A stretch of DNA of 64,000 nt, from assembly GCA_026225945.1 (NCBI GenBank), contig JAMJFZ010000696.1, forward strand, positions 558,001 through 622,000, given 5' to 3'. Positions 38,035 to 56,107 of this stretch are shown here, in pieces. The DNA is from Cricetomys ansorgei (taxonomy: Eukaryota; Chordata; Mammalia; Rodentia; Nesomyidae). The position numbers and the translations under genes were made by a program. Below the pieces are notes generated by a model. The model worked only from the letters and a program-made list of their open reading frames with translations, ran no database searches and was not told where the DNA came from. Position 1 is the stretch's first letter. The number at the start of each line of letters is the position of its first letter.

Positions 38035-38103
38035 CCATATATATGATATATAGAGACATATATCTGCAATATATATCTTATATATATATATGATGTATAT
38101 ATC
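37908..38103. repeat. (TA)n-rich compound low-complexity tract
   Basis: (AT)22 at 37909-37952, then TG-rich linkers, another TA run near 38014-38034 and TATATGATATATAGAGACAT-type degenerate copies to about 38103. Frames across it give Tyr-Ile runs and are spurious. Confidence 0.95.
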
Positions 38104-38229
38104 AAAACATATTTTGGTGAGGGCATGAAAGGATTTGTAAGAAATGCTCTTTGTCTTTTCAGTGACAGTAGCTTAAAGAACTAAAACTGGAGTACTAGAT
38201 ATCATAAACAATATAGGATACTTTTTTCA

Positions 38230-38450
38230 GGGGCTGAGGAGGTGGCTCAGTGAGGACAGTTTACAAGTATGAGAACCCAAGGTTATATTCCTGGTATCCA
38301 CACAAATATCTAAGCACAGACATACACACCTGAAACCCCAGCATTAGTAGGGAAGGAAAAATGTGGCAGGACAAAAGAGCATCCCTGGAGCTTGCTGGCT
38401 ACCAACCCAGCTGCCAAATTCTAAGTTACCATATTTATTACTGCTTTATG
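38230..38450 (+). repeat. B4-type SINE, sense
   Basis: tRNA-like head (AGGGGCTGAGGAGGTGGCTC) fused to a B1-like right half that includes GAGCATCCCTGGAGCTTGCT and GGCTACCAACCCAGC. Confidence 0.85.
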
Positions 38451-39558
38451 AAATTAGATGATATTATAGGCTCAAATCTTATAGAGTCATGACCAGCTGA
38501 ACCTGTGTGGTGACAAGTTCTTGTAGATGATTGGTATGGACTCACACATTCCTCACAAGCCCTCTGAATACAGGATCAAGTATAGGTTGCTATTAGTAAC
38601 TTCCTTAAGAAACAATGGCAACAATTCTTATATTTATATCTATCATAGTTTGAAAATTAAAAGATTGATTGAGACAGCTCTGCTTCAAACAGATGGCAGA
38701 GTTTTCATTTCCTTGTAGAAATGGAAATTATTTTAGGTATGCATACAAAGTATTTTTTAATAATTAATTAAGCTTCAGATGTAAAAATTATGTGCTGTAT
38801 TATAGGAAACTGTAATTAAGATATAGCATCTCCCTTATTGAGGTAATAAATTCTAAGGCCATCAGTGATGGCTAGAATCTGTGCAATTTTGTGTATGTAT
38901 TATTTTTTCTATATATAAACACTCATGGAGAAGTTCACTTTTTAATTTGCCACAGTAGCAGATTAATAAGGATAACGACTAATAGGAGAACAATTAAACT
39001 TATTTAATGTGCCCTATCTTCTACTTCTTGTGATGATGTGAAGTAATAACAGTCCTACACAGTAACGTGATGTGTAGTGAATGGTAGTCTTAGGCTACTG
39101 TGTACAGTTCCATGGGGCCAAGCACTATGATGCTACAACTGATTTGATAACAAAGAAAACTACTAAGTGATTAATGTATAGGCAGCATGCATTGTATGTA
39201 TATATTAGATAAAGAAAAAATTCATGTTCCTAATAGAAAAGAATGTAATAGCAGAGGAGTTCACTATGTTACTTCAAAGGGCATATACCTTAACATCTGT
39301 GGACTTTTTACTTCTGGAATTTTCCACCAATATTTTTGGACTGCATTGACCACAAATAACTGAATCATTGGAAATAAAAACCGCAGGCCATAGGGGTGGT
39401 GTGCTAGTGTATAGCAAAGATGTACAAATAAGATCTAAATTGTAAAAAGTAGGCTGAAGTTCAACAGATTTTGTATTTCAGCACATGTACTAAGTGTTGC
39501 TACAAGGAAATTCTAGGCATCAAAATATTTGATATGTTATCAATATATGAAATCATCT
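38451..39558. other. Intron 6, no gene
   Basis: AT-rich; nothing recognised. Confidence 0.4.
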
Positions 39559-39740
39559 ACTGGGGCTGATGAGATGGCTCAGTGGTCAAAAGTACTTGCC
39601 TCAAAACCTGACAACCTGAGTTCAGTCCCCAGGACCCACATGATGGAAGGAGAAAACTGACTCACCCCCAAAAAAGGTGTCCTCTGACCTTTACATGTAC
39701 ATGCACACATACACAAACAAATGTAAAATACATATTTTTT
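39559..39740 (+). repeat. B2/B3/B4-type SINE, sense
   Basis: Head TGGGGCTGATGAGATGGCTC, CAACCTGAGTTCAGTCCCCA, GGACCCACATGATGGAAGG, then GTGTCCTCTGACCTTTACAT and an A-rich end. Confidence 0.9.
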
Positions 39741-39867
39741 AAAAGAAAGTAGGACAAATTGTGTGTCAGTGTGAAATATTGTTATAAATAATTTAAGAAA
39801 TTATTGATACCATTTGTAGGACAATTATGTAGAAAAGTTAAATTTCTTGTACAATTTTCATTTTTAA

Positions 39868-40154
39868 AAAAATTATGTGTGTACATACATGTGTGTGGAA
39901 GATACAGACTGACTCTGGGTGTCTTCTTCAATCAATGTCCACCTCTCATCTGAGATAGTCTTTCAGTAATGCAGAGCTCATTGATTTGGCTAGACAAACT
40001 AGTCCTTGAGCTCCAGGTATCCTCCTGTCTCCACCTTATTAGGACTGGAATTATAGGCATGTATGCAGCTTTTTATATCATTGATGGGGGATCTGAACTC
40101 AGGCCCTCATGCTTATGTGGCAAGTGCTTTACCAATTGAGCCATCCGCCCCCAA
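39868..40154 (-). repeat. B4-type SINE, antisense, near full length
   Basis: From ACATACATGTGTGTGGAAGA through the reversed B1-like half to GGGATCTGAACTCAGGCCCT, AAGTGCTTTACCAATTGAGC and CATCCGCCCCC. It faces the sense SINE 127 bp upstream. Confidence 0.85.
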
Positions 40155-42929
<2,775 letters not shown>

Positions 42930-43140
42930 TAAGGTGCTGGAGATGTTAAGAGCACTAGCTACTCTAGGGCCTGGGTTCAATTACCAACACATGATGACTC
43001 ACAGCCATCTGTAACTCCAGTTGCTGGGTATCTGACACCTCTTCTGACCTACACGGGCATCCACAAGTATGTATGTATGTATTGCGCGTGCAATTGCGTG
43101 CGCACACACACACATATACACAAAAGGGGTGAGGTGGGGC
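42930..43140 (+). repeat. B3/B2-type SINE, sense
   Basis: AAGGTGCTGGAGATGTTAAG, GGGCCTGGGTTCAATTACCA, ACAGCCATCTGTAACTCCAG, then GTAT and CA repeats. Confidence 0.88.
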
Positions 43141-43894
43141 AGGAAGAGGATGATAGATAAGCATTCAGGCATGACAATAAAAAATAAAAATCTAAAATAG
43201 AATTTTTTTAAAAGATTTTAGTGCATTAATTGATTTTGTACATATTGATACATAGGAGAATTCCTTTGTATTTTTCAGTAATTAGAAAGTTTAATTAAAT
43301 AATATTTTGAAACACTGAAATATATCAGTTAAACGACCAATACCATTTATTGTATATTTTTATCTACTTTTAATATTATAATTTTTATAAAGTTTCATGT
43401 CATTAGAAGTACAGAAGCCAAGCAAAATGCATATATATTTCAGTAACAATGTATGAACAATTATAATAAATTATAACAATTATAATAAAGCCATTAATAA
43501 TTGTTTTAGTTACCTTAAATAAAAGTAAAATAATAAAACCCCCTCTTTCAAGGCCAGAAAATTGTTGACAAGTATTTATGTTTTTCTGTGGAAAATGTAG
43601 CATTTTATTGCTGAAACTCAGAAAAATAATAGTTTCATTTGTAATGGCATTGTGCAGGGCTCATAGCCTACTTAACCAATTATCTACCATTATGCCCTAT
43701 GTTTAATTCTATAAACAATATTGTATAGACCCTACTTTTCCAGACAACATTTTGCTAGAGTGTAATTATCTGTCTATGATCCAGACAGAACATTTTTGAA
43801 AATAATACATGTTGACACACTGCTACCCTGAAAGTTTAACCAATTCCCTTTCCCACTGTCCTGTATGAGCACGCTAGATTTTCTTTCTCTTTAG
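43141..43894. other. Intron 7, AT-rich
   Basis: Nothing recognised. Confidence 0.4.
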
Positions 43895-44325
43895 CAATAT
43901 TGGTATTATGAATTCAATTATTTTTCCCAAAGATATGTCAACGTCCTAACTGTACCACCTTAGAATGTGACCTTATTTGGGAATAGTGTCATTATAAATG
44001 CAACCACTTAAGATGAGGTCATATTGTACTACTATAATATGATTGGTGTTCTTATGAAAAGGGGGACTTTGGACAGAGTGAAGAGTGAACATGAAAGACT
44101 GTACTAACACAAAGGTGTTAGTTAGGTGGCTGTTTCCATAAGCAAAGAACTGTCAAAGTTTGCCTGCAAACATGTCGAAACTAGTAAAAGGCAAGGAAAG
44201 AGTGCCTTACATGTTTTTAACAGAGCCTGGCCCTACCTAGACATTCATTTCAGATCTCTGAGATGATACCACATATCCAATATTAGATACTTTGCTGTGG
44301 AAGCCCTCGCAAACTAATGCAGCAG
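43895..44325 (+). repeat. MLT1-type MaLR LTR, sense
   Basis: Old mammalian LTR layout: CCCAAAGATATGTCAACGTC, AGAATGTGACCTTATTTGGG, TTAAGATGAGGTCATATTGT, TTGGTGTTCTTATGAAAAGG, then ATACTTTGCTGTGGAAGCCC and CAAACTAATGCAGCA at the end. Confidence 0.88.
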
Positions 44326-44500
44326 GAACCTCCCACTTTATCTTTCTTACCAATCAAGAAATTAACACATGCATGGTGATGAAATTAATAATGATTAATT
44401 GTTGAGCATGTAATATGTGCCAAACACCTCACTGAGGACATGTATTAACTCATTTTAACCTTGAACAACATTATGAGGAAATCAATATTGTTGAACCAGG
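44326..44500 (+). repeat. MIR SINE
   Basis: TTGAGCATGTAATATGTGCC, TGTATTAACTCATTTTAACC and AACATTATGAGGAAATCAAT. Confidence 0.8.
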
Positions 44501-47139
44501 TCTCTGGGTAAAGAAATCATGGATCAAACAAACTCAGTGCCTTAAGCAATTATATTTTAGTTCCCGCCATACATATGATGTGCTTACACTGCCACGTCTT
44601 TTTACTTTTAGAGATATAATGTGCCAAATATATGATCTCGTAGTGCACTTCACTCACCCATTACTATTCCACTCCTCCACTTGATTCAATATATAAGTTT
44701 GAGGGCTGTGTATAACAGTCACCTATGCTTCATGGGTTATCATTCCTTTTGTGTTTGTTTCCTTGTTTTCTTTTGTTCTAGAAGATTAAAAGGCACATTT
44801 AGTTATTTTGGCTGATTAGAATGCACCCTAAAGATGTCACAATCTAATCTAATTCTAATAACTTGTGAGCATGTTAGGTTATAAAGGGATGGTTCTGAAG
44901 GTAAAAATAAGGTTTCTTATATGGTATATAAGTAAAAATGTAATCCTGGATTATTCAGGAAGGACCAACATAACTACAAAAGGTTCCTCATAAAGGGAAG
45001 GCAGGAAAACCAGTCAGAGAGGAAATGATTAGAAAATGTCTTTAGAGAAGTAAAACAGAGTTACCAACAAGAAACGCTGGTAGCCTCCTTCCTAGAAGAG
45101 GACAGTTTAGCCAATGATGTATATGGGCATCAATATACTCCACATTTCCCCATAAATAAGAACATTTTTTGTATTTTATGCATATTTGTCTAACACTTTT
45201 TATAAAAGCATGGAGTTTTTAAAATCCTGCTTGAGACTTCTGACCTCCTGAAGTATGAGAGCATTAATTTATTAAAGGACTGATAAGAAAAAAATATAGC
45301 TTTCTGGTCATAATTAATATTTTAAAATTTGGTTGTGGAAGTTGAGACAGAGCAAGAAACATACACACTGAGGAAATATTGATATCTTTTCTTAGGTTTG
45401 CATTTCTTCTCTACTGGGCACCATTCATTTCAATTTAGTCATTTCTACATAGAAAGAGCCTGCAAAGGCTTTGGGGGAAGCCAGAATGGTTTGCTTTCTT
45501 TGGCAGAGAAAGCAAATGTCTCAGTAGCTCACTGTGCCTATGCTATCCACCGCTAATGGCTGATTTTTGACCTGTTGTTCTTCTTATGGATTCATACTTG
45601 TTTTGTATCTTCTTCAGTAATACACTGTATTGTCATGTACTAAATCTACCTCCATATAAACTTATGTCTAAGCCTTCATTTATTTTTTCTTTCTTTCATT
45701 TGTTCTCTGTAGTCTACATATGAATCAAATTATTTAATAAGCATAGCTGTATATTTTCAAGCTAATTTAGTATGATTGAGTTTCCACTCCACTATGATGT
45801 AATTTCAAACAGAACATTTCTTCTCTTGGATCTAGATTCAAATATCTATAAAACAAATGAATTAAATTCTTCAAGCTTGTGGACTAGTTATTGACACCAG
45901 TTTCTAATCCCAATACTGATTCAATTTCCTCCCATTTGACAAATTATTAATTATCTAGGAAGATAGTTAGGATTCTTGATTTTATTTTTCCATATTTTTA
46001 GAAGTTTAGCCTTTTGCTACAATATCAGTTTACTATAATTGCATTCGTTTACACTATCTCTACATGTAGGCAGATCCAAAAACAGGAGAATGAACAAACG
46101 ATATATAAAGGAAACACAGAGAGATGGAAATTAAATGACTACAGAAGGATAAGGAATGGATGTAGAGAGATGAAAAAATACCAAACATGAATTTAAGGCA
46201 GGAAAAACTACTTTCTTTGTATACTGAGTTAATTTGTAAAGATACTTTTAAAAATCCTCTTGTGTATTTTCCAATCCTCAAAAGTAGCCAAGTTGAGAAT
46301 GTTTTACAATATAACTTCAAATATTTCACTTGTAATTCAGATGGAACTTAATAGGTTGGAGAGCAAAAGCAGGAAAAAAATATTCCACAAGCTACACAGT
46401 CATCCTTCATAAAAACAAATACACAAACAGAGGCAGAAATAGGGGTAAAAAGTTAGAGAACATAGTGATCCACCTCAACGTTAATTTGCTAAGCTGTTCT
46501 CCATTTCTGCTCTGGATAATAGATAATAATTATTTACAAACATATGTATCAAATTTACAGATGGCAATTAATAAGCATAACAGGCTGGAGCTCACCAGTA
46601 AAAATTGGATGAAAGAAGGTGGAAAAGTGTTTTCACCTCCTGCAAGGCTGAGCTCTCACTTTGACAGAAAAATATGGAGAGATGATAGAAAGTGTTGGCA
46701 ATGTACTTGAAAAGAACTTGTCAGTGAGTTGATACAATGGATTAATTTGATAAATTTTCTGAAAGCACACTTCTAATTTCTACTACTAGAAATTGCCAAG
46801 TTTGTGAATATCTGTGAATGTGCTAAAGTTGTCTTCCATTTTCCATTCATCTTTTTTCCAGTGGACCCAGATTATCTGTAAAAACTTTTAAAGGTGTAAA
46901 TAATGATGGCTCCTCAACCAGTACAAGGCTTTAGTTCTCAGTAATGAGATGGTCTTTGCTATTTGGAACAAAGAAATCAAGGCCAATAGTGGAGAAAGGA
47001 GAGAAAAGCTTGAAGAAAATAAATTCAGATGTTTAAAACAAATGGTTAATTTGACAAGCATTTCACAAACACATTTGTCTTCCTTTTCAGATTCATAGAG
47101 TTTAACTGAATGTTAAATAGTATATAATAACACTAATAT
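44501..47139. other. Intron 7, no gene
   Basis: About 2.6 kb of mainly unique-looking AT-rich sequence. No repeat, RNA gene or conserved frame recognised by eye. Confidence 0.4.
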
Positions 47140-47215
47140 ATAATTATATTTTATTTATTAGATCTATAACATACATATATATAATATACATTATATATAT
47201 ATAATATAGATAAAT
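47140..47215. repeat. AT-rich low-complexity tract
   Basis: Degenerate TATA/ATAT words around 47160-47208. Confidence 0.85.
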
Positions 47216-48079
47216 TTCACATGGATCAGGAATATGATTAATAAGTATGGCTAAAGTGGCTTAAAAACTTAGAAAGTAAAATAGTTAAGAGTAAAAATGT
47301 TGAAGCTAATCAAAGTCCAACTCTTGGGAAAAATAAATCCTCAGCTCCTTATCAATAGGAATAGTGAGTGAAGGGACGGTAGTAAAAGAGGAGAATAAAG
47401 GTCATGGAGGGAAAAGAAGAGAAGGAAGGAAGAAGGAAGTCAGATACAGAGACAAAGACAGAGACAGAGGGAGAATATGATGCCAAGCATTTTGGATATT
47501 TTAAATTTGGGCTTAGATGCATAAGAGCTACTAGTTTCCAAGATGGGATACAATCTGGTGGCAGGATCAGTTTAGAAGAGAATAGGGATAGAGAAAGTAA
47601 AACGTCAAAATTCCAGTTAGATACCCAAATAGTTATGCCAAATAGCTGGCTGAATGTATAAAGCTAACTACAGTTGAGAACCTCAAGGCTCCTAATGACA
47701 AGTTGTTACCATCTTGGTGGCTTAAAACAAACAATCTCTCAGATCTGAAGGTTAGGAATCTGAAGTCAAAGCATTGCCAGCATTATTTCTATCTAGAGAT
47801 GGTGAGGAAGAATCTATCCCTTGGCTGTTTGTAGCTTCTATGGATGGCCAGCAATTTTTAGTGATGATTGGATTGAGGATACATCACACTACTCTCTGCC
47901 TCAGCTATTCATGGAAAATGGATAGCTCATTTATGTTAAATGCTATTGAAAAATACAGAAACCTGAGAATTACTGATTGATATTGATAGAATAATTGTTT
48001 GCCACATATCATCAGCTCTTATGAAAGGAATGATGTAATGTAGTTCACATTCTACTATGTGAACTTTAAAGATAATTTA
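47216..48079. other. Intron 7; old repeat suspected at 47690-47920
   Basis: GGTGGCTTAAAACAAACAAT recalls a common mammalian LTR/DNA-element motif, but I cannot assign the family. A GA-rich patch lies at 47400-47475. Confidence 0.35.
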
Positions 48080-48085
48080 CATTTA

Positions 48086-48124
<39 letters not shown>

Positions 48125-48322
48125 ATGTGCGTGTGCTTGTCTGTATGTACAGCATATGTATGCAAGTGCTCACAGAAGCCAGAAGATGGTGTAAAATCCC
48201 CTGGAGTGGGAATTTTAGGTAGTTACGTGTTGCCTGATGTGGGTGCTAAAAACTGAAACCAAGTGCTCCTCAGGAACCTGTGCATGCTCATTATCACTGA
48301 ATCTTCTCTCCAGCTCCAGTAT
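48080..48322 (-). repeat. B3-type SINE, antisense, with (GT)17
   Basis: (GT)n at 48089-48123, then ACAGAAGCCAGAAGATGGTG, GTTGCCTGATGTGGGTGCTA and AATCTTCTCTCCAGCTCC. Confidence 0.88.
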
Positions 48323-48570
48323 AACCTTTGGTTCTAAATGAATAATATCTGTAGAATAACAAAGCATGGCATTGAAAAGAATAAACTGTGAATCCAACCT
48401 ATGTGCACTTAATTTTGGGCACCAGTAGTTACTAGCTGGATACCTGTGCAAAGTATTCGATCCCTTGTTGCTTGAGTTTTTGACCTGTAAAATGAGGACC
48501 ACAAGAGTCTCTACTTCATAAGGTCATTGTGAAGAGTAAATATTTTAATAAAGTGTTACATAAGCATGTA
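48323..48570 (+). repeat. MIR SINE, long copy
   Basis: CCAGTAGTTACTAGCTGGAT, ACCTGTAAAATGAGGACCAC, CATAAGGTCATTGTGAAGAG and AAATATTTTAATAAAGTG in MIR order. Confidence 0.85.
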
Positions 48571-49346
<776 letters not shown>

Positions 49347-49430
49347 GCGGGAGCCGAGTCCAGCTCTAGTCCGCACGAGGGTTCCTCAGTCTCCACGAAG
49401 GACAACAGAGAAGGTGATTGGGCTTTTTAA
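49347..49430. other. GC-richer islet of unknown origin
   Basis: About 84 bp with several CpGs (GCGGGAGCCGAGTCC, GTCCGCACGAGG, TCCACGAAGG) inside AT-rich intron. Possibly an LTR or other insertion fragment; not identified. Confidence 0.4.
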
Positions 49431-49437
49431 GGTACCA

Positions 49438-49668
49438 TTTTCATTTATTTTATGTGTGTGAGTGTTTTGCCTGAATGTATGTATGCATGTATGTATGTTT
49501 ACTGTGTGCATGCGTACTGCCTGTGAGGTCAGAAGAAGTTATAAGATCCACCTAGAACTAGAGCTAAAGATGGCCTGTGAGCTACTATGTGGGTGCTGGG
49601 AATTGAAAGCAGGACCCCTGTAAGGAAAACAAATGCTTTTAACTGCTGAACCATTTCTCCAGACCCCA
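49438..49668 (-). repeat. B3-type SINE, antisense
   Basis: TTTTATGTGTGTGAGTGTTT, TGTGAGGTCAGAAGAAGTTA, TATGTGGGTGCTGGGAATTG and CTGAACCATTTCTCCAGACC. Confidence 0.92.
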
Positions 49669-50489
49669 GGAACCATTTTGTGAATACATATACAACTTGT
49701 TACATCTGCTCCAGCCTTTTGAGGACATGAATTCACTGATATTCAGTAAAGGTTGCATATACTTTAAATGGTTTCTCAAACAGTACGTAGAATTAGAGAA
49801 ATTTACTTCTGTATAAGTTTACTTTTATCTAGGAAGAAATTTACATATTATTGGCCCCCTTTTTCTCAGAGACTTAAAGCATATAAAACATTTTTTGCCT
49901 TTGCAAAGAAAGATTTTCAGAAGACAAATTAATTCTTTCAGGCACTGAACCATCACCGGGGGAAACAGAGGTTGTGAGGCATAAACTCATATTTGCTAGA
50001 TACCCATGCAGAAAGCATTTCTACCAATATCTTGAAGCTGTGCGATGTTGTTAAATCAATAGTGAATGGTGTTTCAGAGAGCAGTAACACACTGGGTCAA
50101 GTCCAGGAGGAGATAGCAGCAGAGAAAGTACAAAACAATAAGAAAGTACAACATTATGAAAGTTAAGAGAAAGTATTTAGTGGTAGGAAGTAATCATGTG
50201 GACTGAAGTTCCGCTGTGAATTTCTGTAAAACACAGATGGAAGCTGTCTGTTTGTTATTGTGATATACTTGGATATTACTGAAGAAGAGGAAACAGAAGC
50301 TTTATGGGAGTGTGTTAAACTGGCCATTATTAGAGGTAAAACCATGATCAGAATATATTGTATGAAAAAATTATTTTCAATAAAACATGACAATTTTAGC
50401 TGCGTTATTAGTTTTTTAAACAAGTATCTGAACTTTAAGGTATAAAAGAGGGTCCTGAGCTTCAGTAATATTAAGGATTAAAACGTAAG
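49669..50489. other. Intron 8, no gene
   Basis: Nothing recognised. Confidence 0.4.
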
Positions 50490-50945
50490 CTGTAGTATAC
50501 TGAATAATATCCTTCAAAAATTCATCTCCAAGTCTCTGGGATGTGGAAATATTACTGTATATGGTAAAAACAAACATCCAGATGTGATGCAGTTGAAGAT
50601 TTTCATCTGGAGAGATTATTCTGCATTGTCAGGTATTTAACTCCAGAAGAATAAGTGTAGTGATAAAGGAAGCAAGCCAGATTGGAAGATGGTCCATTAC
50701 TGTCTTGTAGGAAGAGGAAAAGGCTCACTAGCCAAGAAGTGCAATTGATGTAGCTTTGAAAGCTGCAAAAGGCAATGATTATTATACCAGAGCCTTCAGA
50801 GGGAGTGGCGCACTTGGTAAGATTGACTTTCACTGAGCAAAATTAATTTCGGGCTTATAGTTCTTAAATATGTAAGTACAGCTTTGTGGTGTTTTAAGCC
50901 AGTAAATATGTGATAAATTGTTACATCGACCGTAAGAAATTAAGA
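50490..50945 (+). repeat. MLT1-type MaLR LTR, sense, diverged
   Basis: ATTCATCTCCAAGTCTCTGG, TGCAGTTGAAGATTTTCATC, GTGGTGTTTTAAGCCAGTAA and GTGATAAATTGTTACATCGA in LTR order. Confidence 0.8.
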
Positions 50946-52649
50946 CAAAAACAATTCCCACAAATCTAGTACCACTGAAGGGTTGTGACCTCAATGTAAG
51001 AGACCATTAAGAAACTACAGATAGGATAGAGAGATAATGAGAAACATTTTGATTTTGGCCTGGGGAATGTGTGAAATACAGGTTTCCTTGAGAATTTATT
51101 CTTTTTCTAGTTCAAACTTGGCCCCATGCTAATTTAGAATTCTTATTTACAGTAACTGCATTGATGTGAAAACCTCCAAGTTGAAATGTTAATTTAAAAA
51201 GTAAGAACAAAGAGCTAAGAATAGCCAATATCATTTTGAATAAAAACAGAGGGAGAAACATGCTCCATAGGATGTCAAGATGATTAAAATGCAATAGTCA
51301 TTAAGGCAGCATTGTATTGGCATAAAGAAAAGAAAAATAAGTAAATTAAACATTATAGTATGCTTGAAAGTAATCCCTTATATATGAAAACTTAATTTAT
51401 TACAAAGATAGCATTAGGGAGAATTAATTGAAATTTATTCATGGATTTAAACACAAAAATTAAAATATGATATTCTTGTAATAAAAATAAAAATGATACA
51501 ATATTCATGTATCTTTTGGAATATGTACTTTACTTTTAAAAGAATTGGTCAAAATTCTAAAGTGGTTGTATCATTTTATATAAACCACCTAATCCTGATA
51601 TTCTTTTCTTACATATGTAACCAACTGAAATCAATAATGTAAATAAAATGCATTAAATAAAAACACTTCCACAGCAATGTTCATATATTTCATTCACCAA
51701 AATATAAATGGCTAGCCATGTATTGATGCAATTATATACATTTGTCCAAAGAGATCAAATATGCAATATATTTTCATCTTATTATATATGAATTATACCA
51801 CAATTAAAAAACACAAATCTGTAGGACTTGTACTCCAACATCACTGGAGTTGATGTAATGTTGTAGTAATCAGACTTTCAAATAGTGATGATGAATATTT
51901 ATAAATAAATAAAAGCACTGAGGAAAAATTCAGGAGAGAGACTGGGGGAGGGAACATATTGGCTGTCATAGATCTTGAAAATACAAGTAAACACTCATTT
52001 AACACTCATTTATTTCAACATAGTTAGGTTGCTCAAGAATTGAAAGATAGACCAAAAGAATATACCTCAAAAGACAAAATCTGAAATGCACAGAAAGAAA
52101 CAGCATGAGATTCACTGAGAAGGTATTGCACAGTAGAACGAAAAAAGTGAGAGAATGATTGGGACAACTCTAAAGAGATAATAGCCAACAACTGGTTCTA
52201 TCTGAAAAAGGAAATCCATAAACTCCAGCAAGAAAATTGAAAGAATGCCAACTTGTTATTGTTATTATTAGGCTTTCCCTGAATGAAATATTTATGGCTG
52301 TTCATCAAATGAAAGGAAAATTGTCCTAGAAGGAAGGTTGAAATTATTCAAAAGAAGAAAGAATGAAAATAATAAACAAATGAGTCATGGTGACTGTGCA
52401 TTAAGTAAACAAATAATAGCAGTGATTTATAAAGAAAATGCCATGTTCCAATGTAATTTGTGTAAGTTGATGTGGAAATATAGAAGCTATTCTATATAAT
52501 TATTAAGGAAGAATATAAATTATCATTTGATTTTCATAAATCAAGGATAGATGGTGACTGAGAATTGTATTTATCTTCTGGGACTATTAAATGCACAACT
52601 ATTTTAATAAATTTGACAATATCATATAAACTTAAACATATTGATAACA
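50946..52649. other. Intron 8, AT-rich, no gene
   Basis: Mostly unassigned; the 51900-52650 part may be upstream sequence of the L1M that is clear from 52650. Confidence 0.4.
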
Positions 52650-53010
52650 TACCATCTTCCAGTTCCATCCCTCAGTATTTATGAAGAGAAATGAAAGCAT
52701 ACTTGCATAAATACTTAATGCAATTTCTTTAGACACTTTTTATTATAATATCTGAACATTGGAAACAATTTAGATGTCCATTAATAAGGGAATAACTGAA
52801 CAAATTAGGTTATACTAAAACTGTGGACTTTCTCTGAAATGAATAAAATCACTTTCAAGATAGATGAAATATGAATAAACCTAAAGTATTACACTAAGTG
52901 AATGTATCTAGACACAAATGAGCACATACTGTATGGTAATGACATGAAACTGGGTGAGAGGCAGAGACTGAAAAGACAGTGTTAGGAACAAAAAAAGAGT
53001 CTATGAGAAA
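52650..53010 (+). repeat. Old L1 (L1M-type) 3' part, sense
   Basis: TATAATATCTGAACATTGGA, AACAATTTAGATGTCCATTA, ATAAGGGAATAACTGAACAA and ACTGTATGGTAATGACATGA correspond to the post-ORF2 region of old L1s. Confidence 0.75.
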
Positions 53011-55209
<2,199 letters not shown>

Positions 55210-55850
55210 AATCTGGAGTTCAACTAGGAACAATGAAAGGAAGGCTACTAGCATGTAGGTATTATGTGTTTGTGGTACTGAGTCAAATATAAATGTGATG
55301 ATTCTAGGCTTTAGGGAAAACCAGAAGCTTAGAGTCTCTCGACCTCCAAAGAACAGTCTCTAAGATCACTCCTACCCCTTATTCTCCAGAACATTCACAT
55401 TCCAGTCAAACTACAAGTGTTCACCATTCCTTCTTAGTCTTTGTGTATTTTTTTTTGTATTCTCTACCTGTACTCTACCTGGTAAGGACCTACTTATTCT
55501 TTCAAACCCAACTAAAGCATCACTTTCTCTGCAAAGCCTGTCTGAAATCATGGAGACATATTTGGCAGTCCTGTCTGTGGGTACTCTGATATTAAAATAA
55601 TTTTGTTGTACTAAGATTACTGCCGCCTTACTAGGTTATGAATATCTTGAATATTTATATTTATCTTCATGTTGGCATAGCATCTGAATAACAATGAAAG
55701 CTGAAGAGATGTTGGCTAAATAGGTAGATAAAGAACAGAGACAAGATAAACCCACTGGATTGATAGGAATTAATCATGAATGAGACCAAGTATATCAGGA
55801 CTAGATTGTTTAGATGAGTTGAGGTATCTACACCTAAGTTGGAGTGTGGG
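55210..55850 (+). repeat. Intron 9 with L2 LINE fragment at about 55370-55600
   Basis: TCTTTCAAACCCAACTAAAG, then ATCACTTTCTCTGCAAAGCC, resembles the L2 segment before its 3' end. Flanks unassigned. Confidence 0.5.
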
Positions 55851-56107
55851 GAATCTTTGGTCCTTTTACCTTCCCTTGGGACCCTCTTCCTCCTGCAGGG
55901 CTGCCTCATCCAGCTTGATGTAGGGATAAGTAGTTCCATCTTCTTATGACTGTTGGGGTAATAACCCTGGGAGGCCTTCTCTTTTTTAGGGAAAGCAGAA
56001 GGGTGGATCTGGAGAAGAGGGGAGCTTGGGGGTGGGGAGTTGGGAGAAAGGGAGGTAGGAAAGGCTGTGGTCAGGATGTACTGCATGAGAGAAGAAAAAA
56101 ATTTAAA
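55851..56107 (+). repeat. Retroelement 3' end (probably L1), sense, with A-rich tail
   Basis: GAAAGCAGAAGGGTGGATCT, a purine/G-rich block, then CTGTGGTCAGGATGTACTGC and GAGAGAAGAAAAAAAT. Similar to a rodent L1-type 3' terminus; subfamily uncertain. Confidence 0.55.
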
